From the NCBI GenBank assembly GCA_017935365.1, contig JAGBHT010000009.1:1-64000 (forward strand): a stretch of DNA of 64,000 bases, written 5' to 3'. Positions 43,369-51,800 of this stretch are shown here, in pieces. Origin of the DNA: Ruminiclostridium sp. Its GTDB lineage: Bacteria > Bacillota > Clostridia > Oscillospirales > Ruminococcaceae. Position numbers and translations under genes: made by a program. The notes beneath the pieces were generated by a model. That model saw only the letters and a program-made list of their open reading frames with translations, was not told the origin of the DNA and did no database searches. Positions within the stretch are counted from its first letter, which is position 1. Each line of letters starts with the position of its first letter.

Positions 43369-43911
43369 ATGGGCAACTGCGGTCACGAAGAATATTTCAA
43401 CCGTGTATACGATGAAACCTGCAAATCGGTTTCAAGGTTCGTAGTCAGCAAATGCGGAAATATGGACGACGCGGAAGATATTATTCAGAATGTATATACC
43501 CGCTTCTTCAAGCGTATCAGCGAGAAGGGTCACGAAGATATCGAAAGCCCGGAGGCTTTCCTTATAAACATTGCTAAGTTTGAATGCCGCACATACTTTT
43601 CGGGAAGAAAGAAAAACGACAAGGTTTCATCTTTCTCCGATTATACCGAAGAAGAGATGGTGGCAATAGAGAGCGAGATGTCGAAGCCTCAGCAGAGACT
43701 TGAAGACATAATCAGCAACAAGATAGTTGCAAAACAGATATTTGACGACATAATGAAGACCGATGAACTGACAGGTCAGATATTCTATCTTCATTTTGCG
43801 TGCGATATGAAGCTTGAAGATGTTGCAAAGGCGCTTGACGTGAAGCTTTCAACAGTCAAGAACAAGCTTTACCGCACAATAGAAAGACAAAAGAAAAAAT
43901 TTAAACTGTGA
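43369..43911 (+). CDS. ECF-type RNA polymerase sigma factor
   Basis: 180 residues. Region 2 (FNRVYDETCKSVSRFVVSKCGNMDDAEDIIQNVYTRFFKRI) and region 4 (DELTGQIFYLHFACDMKLEDVAKALDVKLSTVKNKLYRTIERQK) are typical; region 3 is absent, as expected for this group. GAGGTGA lies before the ATG. The next gene, 21 bases on, encodes a single-pass membrane protein that is the likely anti-sigma factor. Target genes may include the neighbouring surface proteins; this is inferred only from position. Confidence 0.92.
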   Translation: MGNCGHEEYFNRVYDETCKSVSRFVVSKCGNMDDAEDIIQNVYTRFFKRISEKGHEDIESPEAFLINIAKFECRTYFSGRKKNDKVSSFSDYTEEEMVAIESEMSKPQQRLEDIISNKIVAKQIFDDIMKTDELTGQIFYLHFACDMKLEDVAKALDVKLSTVKNKLYRTIERQKKKFKL

Positions 43912-43932
43912 CTTACGGAAGGGGGCTTTGAA

Positions 43933-44610
43933 ATGAATACAAACGAGTTCTATAAAGAGCTTATGAGCGAGTATTCTTTCGACCATGATAAAATTAAAAA
44001 AGCCGCTATGGGTAAGTCGGTAAGTATGAAGACAAACAGACTTAAGGCGGTATGGCTTTCTGCGGCGGGTGCCGTTGCGGCAATTGCCATTACGTTCAGC
44101 AGTGTTGCACTTTTTAATACAGGCAGTCCTGTGAGTGTTGCTCCCACAACCTCGATCAGTGCCGAAGAGCGCTTTAAAATGGCAATGGAAGCCTATAACA
44201 AGGCTGACGAAAATACCGAGGACGTTTTCCTCTATGTTACATTCAAGGAAAACGAAACACCCGAGGATATGCAGACGATACTTGCAAAGGCTGACAACAA
44301 GGGTAATATCCGTGTTACCGAAGTTTACCTTTCTGACAGCTCGGCAGTGAGCGGCAGTGAAAACATCGCCTCTCTTTTTGACGCCAACGAGAAAAACATA
44401 ACAGCCGTAAAGGTTTACTGCCCGGGAAACTTCCTTAAGCGTCTTACCGCACTTGACGGTGTTTACCTTGTGGAAACAGAAGACACATTCAAAGAAAATG
44501 ATTTCTCCGCTATCGATACAAGCAGCGATTACGATTACTATCCCGATTACAGCACAGGCGACAACACTGTAACGCCTGTACCCGGAGATTCAACAAACCC
44601 TCAGGAATAA
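43933..44610 (+). CDS. Single-pass membrane protein, likely anti-sigma partner
   Basis: 225 residues. A cytosolic N-terminus of about 35 residues (EFYKELMSEYSFDHDKIKKAAM) precedes one membrane helix (about 37-59) and a 165-residue outer domain ending in a Tyr/Asp/Pro/Thr-rich tail. The arrangement sigma factor then membrane protein is that of ECF anti-sigma pairs. The zinc-binding HxxxCxxC motif of the classic anti-sigma domain is absent, so the sigma-binding mode would be different. The outer domain is unassigned. Confidence 0.7.
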   Translation: MNTNEFYKELMSEYSFDHDKIKKAAMGKSVSMKTNRLKAVWLSAAGAVAAIAITFSSVALFNTGSPVSVAPTTSISAEERFKMAMEAYNKADENTEDVFLYVTFKENETPEDMQTILAKADNKGNIRVTEVYLSDSSAVSGSENIASLFDANEKNITAVKVYCPGNFLKRLTALDGVYLVETEDTFKENDFSAIDTSSDYDYYPDYSTGDNTVTPVPGDSTNPQE

Positions 44611-44642
44611 TCTCTTTATATATTTAAATAGTATACCGCCTT

Positions 44643-44680
44643 CAGGAGCGACAGTTCCGGAAGGCGGTTTTTAATATGCC
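44643..44680 (+). terminator. Terminator of the ECF sigma operon
   Basis: ACCGCCTT and AAGGCGGT arms with an imperfect inner stem, then TTTTT. Confidence 0.85.
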
Positions 44681-44744
44681 TCTTTATCTTTGAAATAGCT
44701 GTGTAATCGTTTTAACAAAATTTCGTGACAGTCCCAAAATACTA

Positions 44745-44773
44745 TTGACTTTTCTTGTGAAAACCATTACAAT
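44745..44773 (+). promoter_or_regulatory. Promoter of the GH5 gene
   Basis: TTGACT, 17 bp, TACAAT. The TTGACTTTTC start is shared with the promoter at 46738 upstream of the first NlpC-like lipoprotein. Confidence 0.65.
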
Positions 44774-44843
44774 ATGATTACAACAACAAAAAACAGCTTT
44801 TTGTTTCCCTAAAAACGAAAAAGCTGAGGAAAGAAAGGTATTT

Positions 44844-46295
44844 ATGAAGAAGAGAATACTTGCTGCTCTTATCAGCGGCATAATGGTTGTTACCGGTATT
44901 TCTGCGTGCTCAGGCGGGGCAAACTCGTCTGTTGACAGCAGTACTGCAACTACAACGACCTCCGTGTCAGCCACAACCAAGGCAGAAACCACGACTGTAA
45001 CTACAACCAAGGCAGAAACCACGACCGTAACTACAACCAAGCCAGAAACCACGACAGTAGCCACTACTGCAGAAACAACCACAACCACTATGACCACAAC
45101 AACCGCAAAAAAGCAGGAAACGACTGCAACAAAGGCAACAACCACAACAAAAAAAGCAGAACCCGCACCTGCCGAAACCAAGGGTGATTCTGTAGCATTT
45201 TCACAGAATCTTATGCCGGGCTGGAATCTCGGCAACCAGCTGGAAGCAAATTCAGGCGGTACTCCGAGCGAAACCGCATGGGGCAACCCGACTATAACCG
45301 AAAAGCTTATAAAGGAAGTAAAGGCACAGGGCTTCAAGTCCATCCGTATCCCCGTATCATATCTTTCTAAGATAGGCGCAGGCCCCAACTACACTATCGA
45401 CTCAAAGTGGCTCGACAGAGTACAGGAAGTAGTAGATATGTGCGTTGACAACGGACTTTACGCTATAATCAACATTCACGGCGACGGCTACTACAGCATA
45501 AAAGGCGGCTGGCTTCTCTGCGGCGAATCCGCTTCCGAGCAGAAGAAGATCAAAGCAAAGTACGAAAAAGTCTGGGAGCAGATAGCAAAGCGCTTCAAGA
45601 ACTATGACGAACATCTCGTGTTCGAGTCAATGAACGAAGAGTATGACGGATCGTACGGCAACCCCAATCCCGAATATTACAACAACATCAATGCATACAA
45701 TCAGATTTTCGTTGATACGGTAAGAAAAGCTGGCGGCAAGAACAACAGTCGTTATCTGCTTATCCCGGGCTGGAACACCGATATAAACTTTACAACAGGC
45801 GACTGCGATTCATATACAATGGAAGCAAAGTTCGTTATCCCGAATGACAGCAGGATAATGATTTCCGTACACTATTACAGCCCGTGGGAATTCTGCGGAG
45901 AAGAAGGCTATGACACCTTCTATAAATGGGGCGACTCGGTTAAGAAATTCGTAAAGCCCAGACAAAGCGAATCGCTTGTAAACAGACAGTTCGATAAGCT
46001 CTACAATGCGTTTATCAAGAACGGCTACGGCGTTGTAATAGGCGAGTACGGCTCAATTGACAGGACCTCAAAGGATAAGAGCAATACAATATATCGTGCT
46101 TATTTCGCAGAGTATGTGAATTATGCCGCTCATCAGAGAAATATAGTTACTGTTTACTGGGATAACGGCTATAACGGTAAACACGGCTTCGGATTATTCG
46201 ACCGCACAAAGTGCACAGTAACACAGCCCGAGATAATCAAGGGCATTATAAACGGCGCAAAGGCTGCCAAAGCCCCGAAAGCGCCTACGGAATAA
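44844..46295 (+). CDS. GH5-family endoglucanase lipoprotein
   Basis: 483 residues. A lipoprotein signal (ISAC, Cys22) and a Thr-rich linker (about 31-110) with three tandem copies of ATTKAETTTV-type units precede a GH5 catalytic domain (about 118-475). Seen in it: GWNLGNQLEA, FKSIRIPVSY, the general acid in FESMNEE (Glu265), the His-Tyr pair in SVHYY and the nucleophile in VIGEYGS (Glu401). It should cut beta-1,4-glucans (cellulose, or related mannan or xyloglucan) at the outer face of the membrane. No dockerin or carbohydrate-binding module is attached. The exact GH5 subfamily cannot be fixed by eye. GAAAGAAAGG precedes the ATG. Confidence 0.92.
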   Translation: MKKRILAALISGIMVVTGISACSGGANSSVDSSTATTTTSVSATTKAETTTVTTTKAETTTVTTTKPETTTVATTAETTTTTMTTTTAKKQETTATKATTTTKKAEPAPAETKGDSVAFSQNLMPGWNLGNQLEANSGGTPSETAWGNPTITEKLIKEVKAQGFKSIRIPVSYLSKIGAGPNYTIDSKWLDRVQEVVDMCVDNGLYAIINIHGDGYYSIKGGWLLCGESASEQKKIKAKYEKVWEQIAKRFKNYDEHLVFESMNEEYDGSYGNPNPEYYNNINAYNQIFVDTVRKAGGKNNSRYLLIPGWNTDINFTTGDCDSYTMEAKFVIPNDSRIMISVHYYSPWEFCGEEGYDTFYKWGDSVKKFVKPRQSESLVNRQFDKLYNAFIKNGYGVVIGEYGSIDRTSKDKSNTIYRAYFAEYVNYAAHQRNIVTVYWDNGYNGKHGFGLFDRTKCTVTQPEIIKGIINGAKAAKAPKAPTE

Positions 46296-46333
46296 AACCG
46301 CATTCGGTGCAATAATTTTGTATATTTTTCCAC

Positions 46334-46362
46334 TTGCTTTTTCGGTGGAAATGTAGTATATT
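46334..46362 (+). promoter_or_regulatory. Promoter of the small membrane protein gene
   Basis: TTGCTT, 17 bp, TATATT. The transcript would start about 20 bases before the AAGGAATGA ribosome site. Confidence 0.6.
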
Positions 46363-46389
46363 AATCCTTACAGAAAGGAATGATATTTT

Positions 46390-46620
46390 ATGATGAAGAA
46401 AATTACTTCTGCGCTGACAGCCGCAGCAATGTCGATATTACTCGGTATTACCTGCTTTGCCGAAACTACAGTAGGCGCTAGCAGCGGTAACACAAACACA
46501 GGCGTTACATTCGATATGACAGCGATCATCATCTGCATAGTAGCTCTTGTAGTTGTAGTTGCAGTCGGTGTTATCACAGCTGTTGTAAGCAAGAAGAAAA
46601 AGAACGGCGATAACAAGTAA
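46390..46620 (+). CDS. Small signal-peptide/membrane protein
   Basis: 76 residues. A cleavable signal-like N-terminus (ITSALTAAAMSILLGITCFA, cleavage after CFA near 23) precedes a short Ser/Thr/Asn/Gly-rich outer stretch, then a membrane helix (about 45-67) with a KKKKNGDNK cytosolic tail. The mature protein would expose only about 20 residues. It has its own promoter and terminator. I do not recognise the family; it could be a small anchor or regulator for the nearby surface enzymes. Confidence 0.75.
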   Translation: MMKKITSALTAAAMSILLGITCFAETTVGASSGNTNTGVTFDMTAIIICIVALVVVVAVGVITAVVSKKKKNGDNK

Positions 46621-46630
46621 TTATCACTGG

Positions 46631-46656
46631 AGCCCCGCTTTTGCGGGGCTTTTTTC
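46631..46656 (+). terminator. Terminator of the small membrane protein gene
   Basis: AGCCCCGC/GCGGGGCT stem with a TTTT loop, then TTTTTT. Confidence 0.93.
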
Positions 46657-46737
46657 ATTTTCACATTATCACCACAATCTTTCAGCAAAGATACACTCTA
46701 TTTTGCTGTTCGACAGCATAAAATGGTAAAAATTCAC

Positions 46738-46766
46738 TTGACTTTTCGTGCCCGATGGGATATACT
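46738..46766 (+). promoter_or_regulatory. Promoter of the first NlpC-like lipoprotein
   Basis: TTGACT, 17 bp, TATACT, a near-consensus sigma-A promoter. The leader is about 75 bases. Confidence 0.7.
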
Positions 46767-46847
46767 ATTATTGTGCAAGAAAATATCAGATTGTACATCT
46801 CAGACGACAGTAAGAGGCATATAGCGACTGTCGCACGGAGGGAAAAA

Positions 46848-47477
46848 ATGAAAAAAAGCTTAGTCACATTGCTGATTGCGGCATTGGCTGTCACAACAGT
46901 CGCCTTAATGAGCGGATGCGGCTCAGATACAACATCTTCGGACAACACGACCCCTGACACGCCACCAACGACTCAAGAGAGCAAAGATTCAGATCCTTCG
47001 TCGCAGCAGACAACGGTATCGGATATTATATCCGTTCCTGACAGCTCAAGCGATACCGGTAGCAGTGATAACAGCGATAATACGGCGACAGACCTGCGCA
47101 GGCAGATAGTTGCTACCGCTGAAGCGCTCGTAGGCATCGATTATGTCAGCGGTATGGCTTCTCCCGAACAGGGCTTTGACAATTCAGGACTTATCTATTA
47201 TGTTCTCCGCGAAAACGGATTTATAAATTGTCCGAGAGGTACAGCCGCACAAAAAGAAATGGGTACATCGATTGATTTTGATGATATCAGGGAGGGTGAC
47301 CTGCTCTTCTTTACCGACACCGACAGCGAAACAGGCGAAAAGATCGATTTCGGCGGTATTTACATCGGCAACGGAAAACTGATATACAGCCCTTATCCCG
47401 GTGAAAAAGTAAAGTTCGCCGATATCAACAGTGCTTATTGGCAAAACAGTTTCAGTGTTGCGATAAGTGTTGCTTAA
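46848..47477 (+). CDS. Lipoprotein with inactivated NlpC/P60-like domain (copy 1)
   Basis: 209 residues. A lipobox (MSGC, Cys24) and a Ser/Thr/Asp linker (about 27-82) precede an NlpC/P60-like domain (about 85-209). In active members the motif is DCSGL and HVGIYIG. Here they read DNSGL (Asn112 in place of the nucleophile Cys) and FGGIYIG (Phe168 in place of the His), so peptidase activity is not expected. The fold landmarks CPRGTAAQKEMG, REGDLLFF and SPYPGEKV are kept. The ATG at 46848 follows GGAGGG; longer in-frame starts lack a signal peptide. A diverged second copy lies 236 bases downstream. It may bind peptidoglycan or a partner enzyme. Confidence 0.85.
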   Translation: MKKSLVTLLIAALAVTTVALMSGCGSDTTSSDNTTPDTPPTTQESKDSDPSSQQTTVSDIISVPDSSSDTGSSDNSDNTATDLRRQIVATAEALVGIDYVSGMASPEQGFDNSGLIYYVLRENGFINCPRGTAAQKEMGTSIDFDDIREGDLLFFTDTDSETGEKIDFGGIYIGNGKLIYSPYPGEKVKFADINSAYWQNSFSVAISVA

Positions 47478-47519
47478 ATTCCGATTATGACATTGTCCTT
47501 CATATAAAACTACAAGAAT

Positions 47520-47549
47520 ACCGTCTGCGTTATGCAGGCGGTGTTTTTG
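47520..47549 (+). terminator. Terminator after NlpC-like copy 1
   Basis: ACCGTCTGC and GCAGGCGGT arms with one G·T pair and a GTTAT loop, followed by GTTTTTG. Confidence 0.8.
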
Positions 47550-47562
47550 TATTTGCAACACT

Positions 47563-47634
47563 TGTTACCGAATTGTAACCGTTGTTACCGTTTTGTAACC
47601 ATTTGTAACCGAATTGTTACCGTATTGTAACCGA
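47563..47634. repeat. GTTACC/GGTTAC operator-like array
   Basis: About 72 bases holding seven close copies of GTTACC or its near-complement GTAACC, alternating orientation with spacers of three to four A/T-rich bases (GTTACCG-AATT-GTAACC-GTT-GTTACCG...). It lies directly upstream of the -35 of the next gene. It is not a CRISPR: the units are too short and there are no unique spacers. It looks like a multi-site operator or activator platform. Confidence 0.65.
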
Positions 47635-47641
47635 ATTTTAA

Positions 47642-47669
47642 TTGCATTTTGCTTATTTTGTGATATACT
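47642..47669 (+). promoter_or_regulatory. Promoter of the second NlpC-like lipoprotein
   Basis: TTGCAT, 16 bp, TATACT, beginning eight bases after the GTTACC array. Confidence 0.6.
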
Positions 47670-47713
47670 TAAGGCAAGGACAGGGAAATGTCAGATAAAA
47701 GGTTGGTGATAAT

Positions 47714-48493
47714 ATGAAAAAGAAATTATCATTGATATCAGCAATATTGACCGTTGTTGCCATAGCATCACTTACGGCTTGCTCCGGTAATTCTCAACCT
47801 GCGCAAAGCGATGGATCATCTCAGAGCACATTTGAAAGCTCAACTGCCGGCAGTTCTGACAACTCAGAAACGTCTTATGAGGATAATTCATCACAGGACA
47901 GTTCGACCGATAATACATCGTCAGACAACAGTTCGACTGATAATACATCGTCAGACAACAGTTCGACCGATGATACTTCATCGGATAACAGCTCAACTGA
48001 CGATACCTCATCAGATAGCAGTTCAATCGATGATACATCGTCAGACAACAGTCCGACCGATGATACATCGTCAGATAACAGCTCGAATGACAACGCTTCA
48101 AACGATACAGAACCTGTCGCACCTTCCCAAAAAGGCGATGTTATCGCCAAGGCGGCATATGATATGCTTGACAAGCCGTTTACGGACGGCGGATACAAGC
48201 CCGAAACGGGTTTTGACAATTCAGGCCTTATCTACTATGCGCTGACAAATGCCGGTCTTGAGTGTCCGAGAGGACTTACCGCGCAGAAAGATATGGGCAA
48301 AGAGGTTCAGCTTTCTGACCTTCAGAAAGGTGACATTGTATTCATAAAAGACGGCGACTCTTTCTTCGGAGGTATATATACAGGCGATGACACAATGGTG
48401 TTCAGCCCGTATCCGGGACAGACGGTACGCACCGCAAATCTCAAGTCGATATACTATATCGACAACTTCCTTAAGGCTGTAAGAGTGGGTTAA
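47714..48493 (+). CDS. Lipoprotein with inactivated NlpC/P60-like domain (copy 2)
   Basis: 259 residues. A lipobox (LTAC, Cys23) and a long low-complexity stalk (about 45-130) made of DNSSTDDTSS-type ten-residue units (30-base DNA repeats) precede an NlpC/P60-like domain (about 140-259). As in the upstream gene, DNSGL has Asn169 for the catalytic Cys and FGGIYTG has Phe218 for the His. Two paralogues sharing both substitutions argue for a selected non-catalytic role. Start ATG follows AAAAGG with GGTGATAAT. The stalk length is likely to vary between strains. Confidence 0.85.
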   Translation: MKKKLSLISAILTVVAIASLTACSGNSQPAQSDGSSQSTFESSTAGSSDNSETSYEDNSSQDSSTDNTSSDNSSTDNTSSDNSSTDDTSSDNSSTDDTSSDSSSIDDTSSDNSPTDDTSSDNSSNDNASNDTEPVAPSQKGDVIAKAAYDMLDKPFTDGGYKPETGFDNSGLIYYALTNAGLECPRGLTAQKDMGKEVQLSDLQKGDIVFIKDGDSFFGGIYTGDDTMVFSPYPGQTVRTANLKSIYYIDNFLKAVRVG

Positions 48494-48717
48494 CGCTTTT
48501 ATTGCACAATCATCACAAAGTTTTTTCAGTGCCTTGTAACACCTCGCAATAACTTCATAATGTTTTATAACATTGCAACAGCTTTTCAGACTACATCGCA
48601 GTAACATTCAGACAGCATTTTTATAACACCTGCAAATATTTACACAGCATTTTCGCATCGTTTCAACATAATTCTTAATTTCCGCTGCATTGCAGCAATT
48701 CTCCTCTCTTATATATT

Positions 48718-48745
48718 TGCCCCTCCGCTTTTGCGGAGGGGCAAA
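48718..48745 (+). terminator. Terminator after NlpC-like copy 2
   Basis: TGCCCCTCCGC/GCGGAGGGGCA stem with a TTTT loop. It lies 225 bases past the stop codon, and a weak T-rich stretch follows. Confidence 0.8.
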
Positions 48746-48772
48746 ATCTTTTCTTTGAAAGTCTGATTTATC

Positions 48773-48801
48773 TTGATTTTCATCATTCAAACTGTTACAA
48801 T
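48773..48801 (+). promoter_or_regulatory. Promoter of the GH2 gene
   Basis: TTGATT, 17 bp, TACAAT; transcript start about 38 bases before the ATG. No catabolite-responsive palindrome is obvious at this site. Confidence 0.6.
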
Positions 48802-48845
48802 ATAATTGTACACATTCAGCTATAAAGCCGAAAGGAAAAAATAAA

Positions 48846-51800
48846 ATGGAAAAATGTACAGTCTTATTCAATGACAACTGGAAATTTGCACTTACAGAGT
48901 CCGACAGTGATGAAACGGCTCTTCAGAATATACATTGGTATAATGTTGAAATACCCCACGACTGGCTTATCGGAGATACCGCAAATCTCTATAAATCTGG
49001 TTGTGGCTGGTACGAAAAGCATTTCAGCATAGACAGTCTTGATAAGCAGGATTGTTATATCCTGATATTTGACGGCGTGTATATGGATACGACCGTCTAT
49101 GTCAACGGAAAAACCGTCGGAGAGTGGAAATATGGCTATACCTCATTCAGCTTTGACATAACCGACAGCCTTACCGAGGGCGACAACCGCATTCTGGTAA
49201 GAGTAAACCACAAGGCACCCAATACCCGTTGGTACAGTGGCGCCGGCATATACCGTAACGTATGGCTGAGAAAGACTTCGCGTAATCATATCGTACAGGA
49301 CGGCATATATATAAATGCCAGACCCAACGACAGCGACCGCAGAGAGCAGGGTAAATGGAAAGTGACTGTACAGACCGAGCTGTCGGCGCAGACCTGCGGA
49401 ACACTTGCGTTTGAAGTGACCGACCCTATAGGACGAGAAACCTACAGCTGTGAGCGCAGAGTATGTGGAAAGAGCGACAAACTGGTGTTCTATATAGACT
49501 GCCCGAAGCTGTGGGATACTATCACACCTAATCTTTATTCTATGTCGGCAAAGCTCTTCGACGAGGATGGAACACAGTATGACTTTGTTCAGACAAAATT
49601 CGGCTTCAGAACCACAAAGTTCAGCCCGGACGAGGGCTTCCTGCTCAACGGCATCCGCCTGAAACTCAACGGAGTTTGTATGCACCACGATCTCGGCGCG
49701 CTCGGTGCGGCTGTGAATTACGATGCTACATACCGCCAGCTTGCAAAGATGAAAGAGATGGGTGTCAATGCTATCCGTACAAGTCACAATCCTCCGTCAA
49801 GAGAGCTTATGGATATATGCGACGAAATGGGCCTTCTTGTCGATAGCGAAATATTTGATATGTGGGAGCTTGCAAAGAACGAGAACGACTATCACCGTTT
49901 CTTCCCCGAATGGTACAAGACGGACGTTGCCGCCTGGATACGCCGTGACCGCAACCGCCCATCTGTTATCATGTGGAGCATAGGCAACGAGATATACGAT
50001 ACGCATAAAAGTCCGAGAGGTCTTGAGGTAGCACAGATGCTGAGCGCCGAGGTCGAAAAGAACGATCCTATGCACAACGCTCTGCCTACTATTGCGTCAA
50101 ACTATATGCAGTGGGAAAACGCTCAGAATGTAGCGGATTTCCTTAAGCTTGCCGGCTACAACTATGCCGAAAAGCTGTATGACGAACATCACGAAAAGCA
50201 CCACGACTGGGTAATATACGGCAGTGAAACAGCGTCGACGGTACGTTCGAGAGGAATTTACCACTTCCCCTATGATACATCGCTTCTTGTCTATGACGAT
50301 CTGCAGTGCTCGGATCTTGGCAACAGCGTTGTAAACTGGGGCGCTTCACCGCTCAGATCATACGCTATGGATACAGCCGCAGATTATTCTATGGGACAGT
50401 TTGTATGGACAGGCTTTGACTATATCGGCGAGCCTACCCCCTACAGCACCAAGAATTCATATTTCGGTATAGTGGATACCGCAGGATTTGAAAAGGATTC
50501 GTTCTGGTTCTATAAATCGGTATGGGATATTGCCTGCGAAAAGCCATTTATACACATATCGCCCTGCTACTGGGATTTCAACGAGGGACAGATGATAGAT
50601 ATCATAGCATATTCTAATCTGCCTGTTCTTAAACTCCGCTACTGCGGAAAAATATATGACAGCGAAACGCTCGATCATAAGAGCGAGGATAAACTCTGCG
50701 CACATTTCCGTGTGCCTTATCATAAAAATTCGCCTGTAGCCGTAAGAGGATATTATAACGAAAACTGCACGGTCAACGATTATGCGGTCGAAGAAGTACT
50801 CTTTACCCCTCTCGATCCGTATAAGATCCGTATGCACAGCGACAGGAGCGAGATAACCGCAGATGGCAGATCGCTTGCATTTGTAACGGTTACAGTTGAG
50901 GACAGATCCGGACAGGAAGTGCAGAACGCCGTCAACAGGATCAAATTCACCGTAAGCGGCGCCGGCAGACTGCTTGGTCTCGATAATGGCGACAGCACCG
51001 ATTATGACAGTTACAAAGGCAGTCACCGCAAGTTGTTCTCAGGTAAGCTTCTTGCAATTATCGGTTCGACATTTGAAACAGGCAACATAACGATAACTGC
51101 CGAAAGTGAGGGCTTACAGCCGGAAACAATAATTCTCGATTCTGTCGCTCCGAAGACTGCGCCGGAAGGTATAAGCATAGTGACAGAAAACGTGTTCCCC
51201 GCAGTCACAACACCGTATACAAACGAAATACCCGTCCGAAAGATAGAACTTGAGGACAACGGCACACATAAACTCGGCAAAGACAATGATACTACAGAAA
51301 TAAGCGTTAAGATATACCCCGAAAATGCAACGTTCCGTGATATAGAGTTCAGATGTTGCGCAGATAACGGCGTTGAGATAAGCTTTGCAAAGGTGATCGG
51401 ATATGACGGTCATAAAGCTGTGCTGAAAGCATTCGGCGACGGAAATTTCCGCCTGCGCGCATATTCAAAGAACGGCACGGATATCCCGAAGATAATTTCC
51501 GAGCTTGAATATACAGTCGAAGGACTTGGCAAGGCAGAGAAGGATCCGTATATCTTTACTGCCGCCTGCCTTTGCGATTTCTCAAATGTGCCCGTTACAA
51601 CGATAGACAGAGGTTCGCTCGGAGGATTTAACGGCAGAACCGTTGTCGGATTCAGCTCTATGGATTTCGGCGGCGGCACCAAGCATATGACGTTAAGCGT
51701 CGGAAACTGCGGCGGCGGTGAGGACTACCCCGTAGAGCTCTACCTTGGCGACGCTGATAACGGCGGAGAATACATAGGTACATACGGCATAAAGAATAAT

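Noticed and set aside
44684..45388. A Val-rich minus-strand ORF opposite the GH5 start
   Set aside because: The Val-rich run is simply the complement of the Thr codons in the GH5 linker.
46848..47477. Active NlpC/P60 peptidoglycan hydrolase
   Set aside because: Both the catalytic Cys and His are replaced (Asn112, Phe168).
47563..47634. CRISPR array
   Set aside because: Repeat units are only six to seven bases and alternate in orientation; there are no unique spacers and no cas genes in the window.
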